From Verrucomicrobiales bacterium (GTDB lineage: Bacteria; Verrucomicrobiota; Verrucomicrobiia; Verrucomicrobiales; DEV007), in assembly GCA_029233965.1 (NCBI GenBank), contig JARGOP010000037.1:1-46178 (forward strand): a stretch of DNA of 46,178 nt, read 5' to 3'. The translations under genes and the position numbers were made by a program. The notes beneath the pieces are model-generated. The model worked only from the letters and a program-made list of their open reading frames with translations, did not search any database and was not told the origin of the DNA. This document shows positions 16,921 to 25,072 of this stretch, piece by piece; positions within the stretch are counted from its first letter, which is position 1; each line of letters begins with the position of its first letter.

Positions 16921-18719
16921 ATCAAGCCGGCACGGGAAGCGCGACCGAGCGCTTCCACGGTCCAGATGATGGGATAGCTCCGCTCGAAATACCACAACCG
17001 GGCGAAGTAAAACCCGATCGGGCTGGCTTCGAATCGGGTTCCGTTTTCGGTCTCTTGAACGAGCCAGTTCACTCCGCGAAGGACGCTTTCCTGCGCCTCC
17101 GATCTTCCGGCGAGGCTGGCCACCGCGAGGGCGGTTTCTTCGATGGAAGAGGGCGTCTCATCTTTCAAGGCCCCCCATCCTCCATCCGCATTCTGGTTCG
17201 CGATGAGCCAGGCCGCTCCCCGCTCGGCCAGACCGGTCTCTCCCATTTCGTCGAGCGCCCGCACCACCATGGCCGTGCCATAAGTGGGATTCTCCTCATC
17301 GACGAATCGAAACTGGTTTCCGAACCAGAGGGGCGACCACGAGCCGTCGGAGCGCTGCTGTTTTCTCAAATAACGGAGCGCTTTCTCCTTTCCCTCCTCG
17401 ATTCGTCGCGAGACTTCAGGCGGGAGCCGGTCCCGCCAGCAGTGCCAGGCACGGAGGGTATGAGCGGTGAGGTCTTCAGAGGAACGATCAAAGGGAAGCG
17501 CTCCCCATCCCCGACAAAACGTCGGGATTCCACCATCGCGGTTCTGCAGATCCAGAAGCCAGACCGCACCGTTTTCCGCCGCTCTCCGGATCTCGTCGGA
17601 GCGGCTTTCCGCATTCAAACAGTCGAGTGCCAGGAGCGCGCCCGGGGTGTCGTCGGCATCCGGAACACCCCCGGTGAGATCGGTCCAGGCCCAACCTCCG
17701 GGGGCACTGTTGGTGAAAGGATGAACTTCCTGATATTGCTGCCCGAGGAGCCAGTCCAGCACCGTGTCCTGCCTCTCAAACAGGGTTGAGTCGTCGGCTT
17801 GCCCCTGTCGGTCCTTTGATTCAACAGGTTGCGATGAGGCATTCGACCCTGTTGAATTCGCGGAGGAGAGGGCCTTCACGGCGAGAGTCGTCGCCCAGGT
17901 CGCGAGATTGGTATCGATCGGCCAGCTGCCGTCCGCGCGGACCGTACTGATAAGAAACCCGACCCCCCGCTTCGCAACGGGATGATCCTTTTCCCCCGCC
18001 GCAACGAGGGCCATCGTCACGAAACTGGTGAGTGGTGCCGCCTCAAGAAATCCTCCCGAGGCCGGCTGAATCTCCTCAAGAAGGCGGGACACCCGCGGCC
18101 AGACCGGGTGCGGAAAACGACCGGACCAGCTCTTCCGAAAACCGGCGTAGCCGATCGCAATGAGCGCGGGAAGGGCATAACTCACGACCGGCAGACGCAT
18201 CACCGCGAACCACTCTCTCGGAAACGCGGCGAGCTCAAAGGGCAGTCGGAGGACGAGTCGCCAGCCCTTTGGACCGAGCGTGCCGCAGATCGCGCAGAGC
18301 ATGAGGATGGGTACTGAAAAGGTCCGGTCCTTTCCATAGCGGGCCTTCACCGTTTCAGCGATGAGCCCGGGATTCAGGGAGCCGACGTAGTCGTGAATCC
18401 AGGAGCGGGCATGTCCGATGGAGCCTTTCGCGGCGCCACCTCCGAAACGGGTCAGGGCTGACCAGCAGAGCAGCGTCGTGGAAATGTTGGAGAAGCTTTT
18501 CGTGGTGTCCCCCCAGCCCCCGTCTTCGTTTTGATTCGCGATGAGCCAGCCTGCCGCCGATGAAACCTGCGTCGCGTATTTGTCAGGATCGACGCAGCCG
18601 AGGGCGACCAGGGCCGTCGCCGTTGAAAGCGCCGAGGTGGATAATTCACCTTCCCAGTGACCCGCTTCAATTCTTTCCTCAAGCAGTCGGCGACGCGCGT
18701 TTTCGAGAGCTTCGATCAT
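16917..18719 (-). CDS. Squalene-hopene-cyclase-family protein
   Basis: A 600-residue class-II terpene-cyclase-family protein, slightly shorter than typical squalene-hopene cyclases (about 630-720). The catalytic-type acidic motif DADDT lies at 354-358. Several QW-type repeats are visible: QNEDGGWGDT near 63, QNRDGGIP near 392, QQRSDGSW near 454 and QNADGGWG near 509. The C-terminal FYFARLWYFERSYPIIW resembles the end of SHC. A Ser/Asn/Gln-rich linker (about 287-318) is unusual. Hydrophobic segments around 137-195 suggest membrane association. The expected reaction would be cyclisation of squalene or a similar isoprenoid, but the substrate is unproven. The ATG at 18719 starts 4 nt after the upstream gene's stop. 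Confidence 0.85.
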   Translation of the reverse strand: MIEALENARRRLLEERIEAGHWEGELSTSALSTATALVALGCVDPDKYATQVSSAAGWLIANQNEDGGWGDTTKSFSNISTTLLCWSALTRFGGGAAKGSIGHARSWIHDYVGSLNPGLIAETVKARYGKDRTFSVPILMLCAICGTLGPKGWRLVLRLPFELAAFPREWFAVMRLPVVSYALPALIAIGYAGFRKSWSGRFPHPVWPRVSRLLEEIQPASGGFLEAAPLTSFVTMALVAAGEKDHPVAKRGVGFLISTVRADGSWPIDTNLATWATTLAVKALSSANSTGSNASSQPVESKDRQGQADDSTLFERQDTVLDWLLGQQYQEVHPFTNSAPGGWAWTDLTGGVPDADDTPGALLALDCLNAESRSDEIRRAAENGAVWLLDLQNRDGGIPTFCRGWGALPFDRSSEDLTAHTLRAWHCWRDRLPPEVSRRIEEGKEKALRYLRKQQRSDGSWSPLWFGNQFRFVDEENPTYGTAMVVRALDEMGETGLAERGAAWLIANQNADGGWGALKDETPSSIEETALAVASLAGRSEAQESVLRGVNWLVQETENGTRFEASPIGFYFARLWYFERSYPIIWTVEALGRASRAGLI

Positions 18720-18723
18720 TTCC

Positions 18724-19611
18724 TCACAGCGCCAGATGACCGAGGGCGAGAAGCCCATAGTAGGTATATTCGATATCGAGGTCGTCGTCGTCCCAGGTTC
18801 CATGGAATCCGCCCGCGGCAGTCCAGAGACTGTCGACAAAATCGAGGATGCGGTCCTTTTTCCCCTCAAATGAAATCTGGAGTCCGTCGAGGGCATGCAG
18901 CGCCACCGCGGTCGAGAGAAGGTCCGGCAAAGGGGCCATTGGAAAGGGAAGAAACCCACCGGTGGGATGCAGGGAATTCAGAATCCAGCCGGGTGTTTCT
19001 TCGGGAATGGGAAGGCGCAGGTTGCGGCACAGGGTGATCGCTGCGGCAGTCGAGGGGACATTGGGAATGGGTAACTCAACCTCATTCGCCCAGGCCCCGC
19101 CTTCCACCTCGAGCTGTTTCAGGGAGCGGGCGATGCCGTCGGCGTCCGGAACGGATTGTCCGTGATCGGCGTAGGCACCGTAGGCGAGAAAGCAGGCGTA
19201 AGCGGATCCGGTTTCCGCGTCGTCGCTCTGATTGTACCCTCCATCGGCCGTGCGATAATTCTCAATCGCCGAAAACACAGGGGCCAACCCGGCTGCGGCA
19301 GGCTTGTCTTTCAGCGCGGAAAAACATCGTGCGAGGCAGCAGAGATGAACAAAATCAAGTTCATCCAGTCGGGATAATTTTGAGGTCAGAAAAGCGCTCA
19401 GCTTTTTCTCCGGGAGATCGGCCTGCAACGCAGTAAGACAGTCGATCGCAAAACTGGTGTAGTAGAGATCAGCATCGCCGTCACGATCACAGAATCCACC
19501 CTCAGCATGGGCCTGCGAGAGGACAAAATTCCGGATCAATCCGCTCGCTTCCTCGCCCAGAACAGTTGGAGCAAGCCGGGCGACCTGCAGCATTTCGAGT
19601 CGCAGCGACAT
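18724..19611 (-). CDS. Prenyltransferase / squalene-oxidase repeat protein
   Basis: A 295-residue alpha-toroid protein made of prenyltransferase-type repeats. Examples are HAEGGFCDRDGDADLYYTSFA near 35-55, YRTADGGYNQSDDAETGSAYA near 147 and AAGGFHGTWDDDDLDIEYTYYGL near the end. It is similar in shape to the beta subunit of protein prenyltransferases and to half of a squalene cyclase. The usual cyclase DxDD motif is not obvious, so it may bind or modify an isoprenoid or act as a partner of the cyclase. Bounded by 3-nt and 4-nt gaps, it is the middle gene of a three-gene operon. Confidence 0.8.
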   Translation of the reverse strand: MSLRLEMLQVARLAPTVLGEEASGLIRNFVLSQAHAEGGFCDRDGDADLYYTSFAIDCLTALQADLPEKKLSAFLTSKLSRLDELDFVHLCCLARCFSALKDKPAAAGLAPVFSAIENYRTADGGYNQSDDAETGSAYACFLAYGAYADHGQSVPDADGIARSLKQLEVEGGAWANEVELPIPNVPSTAAAITLCRNLRLPIPEETPGWILNSLHPTGGFLPFPMAPLPDLLSTAVALHALDGLQISFEGKKDRILDFVDSLWTAAGGFHGTWDDDDLDIEYTYYGLLALGHLAL

Positions 19612-19614
19612 CGC

Positions 19615-20220
19615 TCAATTTCCGGAAACCTCCAGTTCGTTTCGAATGTCCGAAAGATACGTGCCTGCGAAGGTATTCACTGCCAATTCAGAGTAAAATT
19701 TGATTTGTCCCTGCTCCTTACACTTTCCCCTCAGGGTAACGACACCTTCTTTGTAACTCACGTAGGGATCTTCGATCTCCATGAAATAGGGTATCAGAAA
19801 AGCGGCGCTAACACGGTTCCCCCAGCCCACGGGATGCCGGTGAACTTCGACGACAAGCTGATCCTCGACCTTACTCCCCGGAATATCCCGCAGGAGCTCT
19901 TCGGCAATACGCTTCTTTTGAAGGCGACTCTTCAGCGCCCCCCGAATCATAATCGTATCGCCTTCGGTAAAGACCTCAAGCTCGGGGTGAGCCGGTTCGA
20001 GCCTGACAAATTCCGGAGTCGCTCCGGGGGCTTCTCCGGGAGGAGCGTTCCCATCCGGGGAGGATTTTGAGACCGCCGCCTCCGGCGCCGGGGCCTTCCC
20101 CGGGGACACGGGGTCGTCATCTTTCACTGCCAATTCCGGTTTGTCACACGAGGTCAACAGCGTTGCGAAAAGCGCGACCCCGAGGGTCCGTAAGGTTTGA
20201 AGTGGGATTTTCGTCATCAT
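19615..20220 (-). CDS. BON-like domain lipoprotein
   Basis: A 201-residue exported protein with a lipobox (LLTSC, Cys24). A Pro/Ala/Asp-rich linker runs to about residue 68. Two BON-like stretches follow (EVFTEGDTIMIRGALKSRL near 82 and YVSYKEGVVTLRGKCKEQ near 153), each with the ..GxVxLxG-type strand of such domains. BON domains are thought to bind phospholipid or peptidoglycan surfaces. Two start codons lie in tandem (ATGATG at 20220); the first was used. It is the first gene of the cyclase operon and divergent from the flavin oxidoreductase, with 83 bp between starts. Domain assignment is moderate. Confidence 0.65.
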   Translation of the reverse strand: MMTKIPLQTLRTLGVALFATLLTSCDKPELAVKDDDPVSPGKAPAPEAAVSKSSPDGNAPPGEAPGATPEFVRLEPAHPELEVFTEGDTIMIRGALKSRLQKKRIAEELLRDIPGSKVEDQLVVEVHRHPVGWGNRVSAAFLIPYFMEIEDPYVSYKEGVVTLRGKCKEQGQIKFYSELAVNTFAGTYLSDIRNELEVSGN

Positions 20221-20303
20221 TGATGCTTTCCAAGGGACTTAGTAGAGCGAAGAATGCTTCTTTCCTCGTGCCAAGTCCAGAAATTGTCGATACCCAAAAC
20301 AAC

Positions 20304-21725
20304 ATGCACCCAGTTTACGATTTTTTAGTCATTGGTGGCGGAAGCGCCGGTTACGCGGCGGCCCGCACCGCCCACGACCTTGGAATGAAGACCGCAGTGA
20401 TTGACGGAGCCGATGAACTGGGCGGTCTTTGCATACTTCGCGGCTGCATGCCGTCGAAGACTCTCATCGAATCTGCAAACCGGTCCCGCTCGATGCGTCG
20501 AGCCGAAGAGTTTGGACTGCGCGCCGGTCAGACCGGAGTTCATCCATCTGAAATTGTCGCCCGGAAAAGACGACTCATCGGAGAATTCGCAGAATATCGC
20601 CGGGAGCAACTCGCCGACGGTCGCTTTGACCTCATCCGCGGAACTGCGTCTTTTTCCGGACCCAATTCGGTCACAGCAAGCCTCCATGATGGAACCACCC
20701 GGGAAATTGAATTTCGTTCCGCCCTCATCGCGACGGGCTCAAAAGTGAAACGCATTCCGATCGAGGGACTGGAGGAAACCGGCTACTGGATCAGCGACGA
20801 TGTCCTTGAAGCGGAGTCAATCCCCGAAAGCATCATTGTCCTCGGTGGTGGGGCCATCGCCCTCGAAATGGCCTGCTATTTTGAAGGCATCGGCCGCGAT
20901 GTAACCGTGATTCAAAGGAGCAGTCAGTTGCTTTCCGGATCCGACCTCGATGTTGCCAAGGCACTCGAAGACGCTCTGCGGTCGCGGGAAAATCTCACTG
21001 TTCACACCGGCACCACGCTGAGGCGGGTTTTTCAAGACGAAGCCTCCGGTCAGAAAGCAGTCATTTTTGAAAAGGACGGGGAAGAAATTACGGTAAGCGG
21101 GGGGGAAATCCTGCAAGCGCTGGGACGAACTCCCAACACGGACGACCTTGCCCTCGATCAGGCCGGAGTGAGCCTCAGTGAAGGAAGCCCCCATATTTCC
21201 TGCGATCTTTTTCAGTCCACCTCCACTCCTCACATTTACGCGGCCGGGGACGTCTGCGGGCCGCATGAGATTGTCCATATCGCGATCGAGCAGGGGGAGC
21301 TCGCCGCGCACAATGCGGCGGTGGACCTCGGGTTCACTTCAGAAGCAAAAAAAGAAATCAGCTACCGACTCAAACTCCTCGGAATTTTTACCGATCCTGC
21401 CGTCGCCATGGTGGGAATGACAGAGGCCGAGGCAAGAAAAGCGGGGCGCAGTTTCGCGACAGCCACTTATCCGTTCGATGACCACGGCAAGTCGATGGTC
21501 ATGGGTGAAACCCACGGATTCGTCAAAATGATGGCGGATACGAAAACGGGCGAAATCCTTGGTGCTTCGGTAGTTGGCCCGGAAGCCGTGGAAATTATTC
21601 ACGAGCTCGTCGTCGCGATGCACTTTGGCTCTACCACCGGTGAATTTCTAAAAATCCCCCATTATCATCCAACTTTGAGCGAAATATGGTCATATCCAGC
21701 AGAAGATCTTTTAATTTTTGAATGA
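20304..21725 (+). CDS. FAD-dependent pyridine nucleotide-disulfide oxidoreductase
   Basis: A 473-residue flavoprotein of the dihydrolipoamide dehydrogenase / mercuric reductase class. Features: N-terminal FAD fold VIGGGSAGYAAA near 9-20, redox-active cysteines in GGLCILRGCMPSK (C..C four apart), an NAD(P)-binding VLGGGAIALEMA near 180, the second FAD contact IYAAGDVCG near 312, and the C-terminal HYHPTLSEIW. The first Cys is in GGLC rather than GGTC. Substrate could be lipoamide, glutathione, mycothiol-like or metal ions; there is no neighbouring acyltransferase gene to favour lipoamide dehydrogenase. The ATG at 20304 starts the FAD fold. Confidence 0.9.
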   Translation: MHPVYDFLVIGGGSAGYAAARTAHDLGMKTAVIDGADELGGLCILRGCMPSKTLIESANRSRSMRRAEEFGLRAGQTGVHPSEIVARKRRLIGEFAEYRREQLADGRFDLIRGTASFSGPNSVTASLHDGTTREIEFRSALIATGSKVKRIPIEGLEETGYWISDDVLEAESIPESIIVLGGGAIALEMACYFEGIGRDVTVIQRSSQLLSGSDLDVAKALEDALRSRENLTVHTGTTLRRVFQDEASGQKAVIFEKDGEEITVSGGEILQALGRTPNTDDLALDQAGVSLSEGSPHISCDLFQSTSTPHIYAAGDVCGPHEIVHIAIEQGELAAHNAAVDLGFTSEAKKEISYRLKLLGIFTDPAVAMVGMTEAEARKAGRSFATATYPFDDHGKSMVMGETHGFVKMMADTKTGEILGASVVGPEAVEIIHELVVAMHFGSTTGEFLKIPHYHPTLSEIWSYPAEDLLIFE

Positions 21726-21796
21726 TTATTGTATGTTTTGCCCGAAGGTAGGGAATTCGCCCGGGCTTCAAGATCTTAATTTAAAATTTTCTCGCC

Positions 21797-22315
21797 GTGC
21801 TTAAGCAAATCATCAACCAAGACGACACTCCGGACTCCGGTGACAAACCCACCTCGCCTTCGGGCGGCGGAGACATTTTGAGCAACAAGCCGAAAACCCC
21901 TGCTCCTCCCATGACGTTGAGTAAAAACATCATTTCCAGCGACGTTCAAATCAAAGGCAAGCTCCGGTTTTCGAATGATCTTATCATCGATGGTCGCATC
22001 GATGGGGAAGTGAATTCCGAGGGTGATCTCACTGTCGGCGAGAACGCACAGATCGTCGGCGACATCAAGACCCGCACGGTCGTTGTCTTCGGCAAGATCC
22101 ACGGGAATATCACCGTGACGGATCGCTGCGAGTTAAAACAGAATGCGGAACTCCATGGAGACGTCGTCGCCGGCAAGTTGGCGATCGAAGAAGGCGCCGC
22201 GTTCATGGGAGCTTCCACCGTGGGTGCTCCATCCAAACTTGGTGGATCGAAGCCGGTTTCTTCGCCACCCCAGAGTTCCTCGGAGTCCCCTTCCGGTGAC
22301 GAGGATTCGAAGTGA
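21797..22315 (+). CDS. Bactofilin (polymer-forming cytoskeletal protein)
   Basis: A 172-residue protein of the bactofilin family, which self-assembles into filaments that organise cell shape or wall synthesis. The beta-helical core spans about residues 43-145 with regularly spaced short strands (KGKLRFSNDLIIDGRIDGEV, LTVGENAQIVGDI, VVVFGKIHGNI). Flexible N- and C-terminal ends (TPDSGDKPTSPSGGG and Ser/Pro-rich tail) match the family. The GTG at 21797 is used; an in-frame ATG at 21910 would remove the N-terminal arm. It lies 71 bp after the oxidoreductase stop. Confidence 0.92.
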   Translation: MLKQIINQDDTPDSGDKPTSPSGGGDILSNKPKTPAPPMTLSKNIISSDVQIKGKLRFSNDLIIDGRIDGEVNSEGDLTVGENAQIVGDIKTRTVVVFGKIHGNITVTDRCELKQNAELHGDVVAGKLAIEEGAAFMGASTVGAPSKLGGSKPVSSPPQSSSESPSGDEDSK

Positions 22316-22333
22316 ATTCCCCGCTCACACTAA

Positions 22334-22359
22334 GCCGTAATTCATGGTAGAATTACGGC
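22334..22359 (+). terminator. Hairpin between the two bactofilin genes (first of tandem pair)
   Basis: A perfect 10-bp inverted repeat (GCCGTAATTC / GAATTACGGC) with a six-base loop. No T-tract follows, so it alone is not a classical terminator. It sits 19 bp after the bactofilin stop and 8 bp before a second hairpin with T residues. Confidence 0.5.
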
Positions 22360-22366
22360 AACGGAG

Positions 22367-22394
22367 ACGCGCCGATTCACTCCGGCGCGTTTTT
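22367..22394 (+). terminator. Rho-independent terminator downstream of bactofilin
   Basis: An 8-bp GC-rich stem (ACGCGCCG / CGGCGCGT) with an eight-base loop followed by a run of T residues (22390-22394). It would end the bactofilin transcript. The next bactofilin-like gene starts with GTG only 26 bp later, so part of transcription may read through or that gene may have its own promoter. Confidence 0.85.
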
Positions 22395-22419
22395 CGTATT
22401 TGCACTCTCCGATCACGTT

Positions 22420-23562
22420 GTGTTTCGCAAGCTGAACAAGACCAAAAGAATCACGCTGACCTGCCCTGCCTGTGGTCACACGCAGGAGGAGCCGCCGCTG
22501 GTGATCTCATCATTCTGCAAAAGTTGCGGAGAGCATTTCCGTGTCAGGAAAGGGAAAGCGATTTCCAACCCGGGCCCTAGAGTCAGCGGCCTCGCTGAGG
22601 TGAGAGCTCCCGAGAAAAAAACGGAAGCCCCCTTTGTCCTGGATGCACCCGGGGAGACCGAAGCCGCCGATGAATCCTGGGTGATTTCCGCCGAAGACAC
22701 AGAACGCAAAGCAAAACCTCTTCCCGGGCCCAAAGAAGAGGACGATACGATTGAAGAGGGAATTTCTGCCGGCGCCTTTTTCGGTCTTGCTGACGGGGAA
22801 GAGGCGGCGGCGCCACTCTCGACGGGATCGACCTCACTGGGTGAGCGGGCGCAGGGGAAAGAGGCTCTGGCTGAAGGATCGATGGCAGCCTTGATTCAAT
22901 CCCAGGGCCCCGTCATTTCCGCCGATGTGGAAAAAATGCCGCCCAACTATCAGGCACCGGACAAACGACGCCGGGCTGCTGATGCCACAACAGCACTCGA
23001 GGTCCGCTGCTTCCGCTGTTATCACATGCAACAGGTGTCGCGCTTCGCAAAGTCGACGCAATGCGAGCGTTGCAGCGCCTACATCAGTCTCGCGAATTAC
23101 GAAATCAAGACACAGAAAAACCACACCCTTCGGACCCGTGGAGACATCGTCATCGGGAAACGGGGGGGACTGAAAAATTGCGAGATCGCCTGCCACCATC
23201 TGACCGTCAATGGGAACATCGACGCTCGAGTCGACTGCTCCGGGGATGCGGTCTTCCGCCACTCAGGCGTCGTCAGGGGCAACCTCTACTGCCGGAAACT
23301 TCTCATCGAGAAAAACTGTGTCATCGAATTCCCGGACGGAGTCAAAGCGCAGCGGGCAGATATCCAGGGACAACTCGTCGGCAATCTTACCTGCTCCGGC
23401 CCGGTTCGCATCTCCCGTACCGGTTCCGTCACCGGCGATGTCCACGCGACCGAGATTGATCTCAAAGACGGCGCGGCCATTTCCGGCAAAAGCCGCATCG
23501 ACCCTGACACTTCTACACAACTGCCCGTGAAAATGGGCTTCAACCCCTCCGTGATCGGATAA
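22420..23562 (+). CDS. Bactofilin with two N-terminal zinc-ribbon-like motifs
   Basis: A 380-residue protein. The N-terminus has a zinc ribbon with Cys15-x2-Cys18 and Cys33-x2-Cys36 (TCPACGH / FCKSCGE). A low-complexity acidic stretch follows to about 190, then a second CxxC pair (Cys197, Cys200 and Cys215, Cys218; CFRCYH / QCERCS). From about 225 to 365 a bactofilin-like beta-helix is visible (GLKNCEIACHHLTVNGNI and similar). The arrangement suggests a filament-forming protein with a metal-binding or nucleic-acid-contacting head. The start codon is GTG. It is the first gene of a tightly packed rightward run continuing with nadA. Confidence 0.8.
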   Translation: MFRKLNKTKRITLTCPACGHTQEEPPLVISSFCKSCGEHFRVRKGKAISNPGPRVSGLAEVRAPEKKTEAPFVLDAPGETEAADESWVISAEDTERKAKPLPGPKEEDDTIEEGISAGAFFGLADGEEAAAPLSTGSTSLGERAQGKEALAEGSMAALIQSQGPVISADVEKMPPNYQAPDKRRRAADATTALEVRCFRCYHMQQVSRFAKSTQCERCSAYISLANYEIKTQKNHTLRTRGDIVIGKRGGLKNCEIACHHLTVNGNIDARVDCSGDAVFRHSGVVRGNLYCRKLLIEKNCVIEFPDGVKAQRADIQGQLVGNLTCSGPVRISRTGSVTGDVHATEIDLKDGAAISGKSRIDPDTSTQLPVKMGFNPSVIG

Positions 23563-23568
23563 TCCCTC

Positions 23569-24513
23569 ATGACCACTACTTTACAATCAACCGACCTGCG
23601 CGCCGATATTCTCGCGCTGAAGAAAGAACGGAACGCCGTGATTCTCGCCCACAATTATCAGATCGCGGAGATTCAGGAAATCGCTGACTACGTCGGCGAT
23701 TCCCTCGGCCTCGCGTTCCGCGCTCAGGAAACGGACGCAGATGTGATCGCTTTTTGCGGCGTCCACTTCATGGCCGAGACCGCAAAGATGATCAATCCCG
23801 AGAAGACCGTCGTCCTTCCCGATCCCGATGCCGGCTGTTCGCTCGAGGACTCCTGTCCTGCCGAAGACCTCGGTGCTTTTCTCGAAGAGAATAAGGAGAA
23901 GAATTACTACGTCATCACTTACATCAACTCCTCGGCCGCCGTGAAAGCGCTCTCGGACGTTATTTGCACAAGCGGGAATGCGGTGCGCATTGTCGAAGCG
24001 GCCCCGAAAGACCGCCCAATCCTTTTCGTTCCCGACCAGAATCTGGGGGCCTGGGTTTCCCAGCAAACCGGAAGGGAGATGGATTTCTGGAACGGCAACT
24101 GTTATGTGCACGTGGAGTTCACGCGTGACAGCATTCAGCGGATCAAGGACGAATATCCCGACGCGGTCACGGTCGCGCACCCCGAATGCACCACCGCCGT
24201 TCGTCTTCTCGCGGACGTTGTGTGCTCGACCGAGAAGATGGTCGATTTCTGCAAAGAAACGGAAGCGCAGAATATCATCGTTGTGACGGAAGCGAACATG
24301 CTGCACCGCCTCCGCCGCGAAGTTCCCGGCAAAAATCTCATCCCGGGTCCGACTGACAACTGTGCCTGCGCCGAGTGCCGCTACATGAAGATGAACACCA
24401 TGGAAAAACTCTATCTCTGCCTGCGTGACCTCAGTCCGGAAGTACAACTCGACGAATCCACGCGCGAGCGGGCCAAAGCCCCGATCATGAAGATGCTGGA
24501 ACTCAGTAAGTGA
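23569..24513 (+). CDS. nadA: Quinolinate synthase A
   Basis: A 314-residue 4Fe-4S enzyme that condenses iminoaspartate with dihydroxyacetone phosphate to quinolinate in de novo NAD synthesis. Features: ILAHNYQ near 26-31, a cluster cysteine in AFCGVHFMAETAKM (Cys63), the substrate-pocket stretch YVITYINSSAAVKAL, HPECTT, and a C-terminal cluster motif in GPTDNCACAECRYMKMN. Length agrees with the short (about 300 residues) NadA type. It starts 6 nt after the bactofilin-like gene. nadB and nadC are not in the window. Confidence 0.96.
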   Translation: MTTTLQSTDLRADILALKKERNAVILAHNYQIAEIQEIADYVGDSLGLAFRAQETDADVIAFCGVHFMAETAKMINPEKTVVLPDPDAGCSLEDSCPAEDLGAFLEENKEKNYYVITYINSSAAVKALSDVICTSGNAVRIVEAAPKDRPILFVPDQNLGAWVSQQTGREMDFWNGNCYVHVEFTRDSIQRIKDEYPDAVTVAHPECTTAVRLLADVVCSTEKMVDFCKETEAQNIIVVTEANMLHRLRREVPGKNLIPGPTDNCACAECRYMKMNTMEKLYLCLRDLSPEVQLDESTRERAKAPIMKMLELSK

Positions 24514-24539
24514 AACCGACCCCCGACGTCTCCTCAACC

Positions 24540-25064
24540 ATGAACAACTACCAGTGGGACTCCCAATTCACGGAACTCTTCGAGCGCTGCCTTGAGCGGT
24601 ACCGCAACGGCGACGAGGATTTCACAGGCTACTACAACGAAGCCGATCAAAAATTCCTCGAATCCTTCGGCTACAAACCCCGGGAATTTTTCGACTTCGT
24701 GGAAGACTTTGGGGACGGGGGGGAGCCCACCCTCACCACCGCTATTCTGGTGGCCAGCGCCCGACGGGACTATTTCAAGTGGGAAATGGACGGTGAATTG
24801 GGAACCCGCGAAATCAAACCGGCAGACCTCCCCGGTAAGGGCGAGGAACTGGACGGTATCGTTTGGCTTCCCCGGATCATCATGAAAGCAGTCGGCAAAC
24901 TTCGGGGGGAACTCGATCCCGACATCATGTTCTGCTGCGGCGGTGATCGAAAATTTCTCAGAACCCGCAACATTGCCCCCGCTGATTTCCTTCGCGCAGT
25001 CTGGAGTACAGGAGGCGACGCAGGAAAAATGGTCGACTTCGTGAGGAGTCACACTGCAGGGTGA
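24540..25064 (+). CDS. DUF5069-like protein
   Basis: A 174-residue soluble protein. The C-terminal half (WLPRIIMKAVGKLRGEL, then DIMFCCGGDRKFLRTRNIAP and DFLRAVWSTGGDAGKMVDFV) matches the pattern I recall for DUF5069 proteins, common in PVC bacteria and of unknown function. The N-terminal half is acidic, with DFTGYYNEADQKFLESFGY. The ATG at 24540 is preferred; a GTG ten codons upstream is possible. It begins 26 bp after nadA and precedes the TPR gene by 8 bp, so it probably belongs to that transcript. Confidence 0.65.
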   Translation: MNNYQWDSQFTELFERCLERYRNGDEDFTGYYNEADQKFLESFGYKPREFFDFVEDFGDGGEPTLTTAILVASARRDYFKWEMDGELGTREIKPADLPGKGEELDGIVWLPRIIMKAVGKLRGELDPDIMFCCGGDRKFLRTRNIAPADFLRAVWSTGGDAGKMVDFVRSHTAG

Positions 25065-25072
25065 CCCCTGAC

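Noticed and set aside
23587-24537. Leftward 316-codon open frame over nadA
   Set aside because: Antisense shadow of nadA; no recognisable protein.
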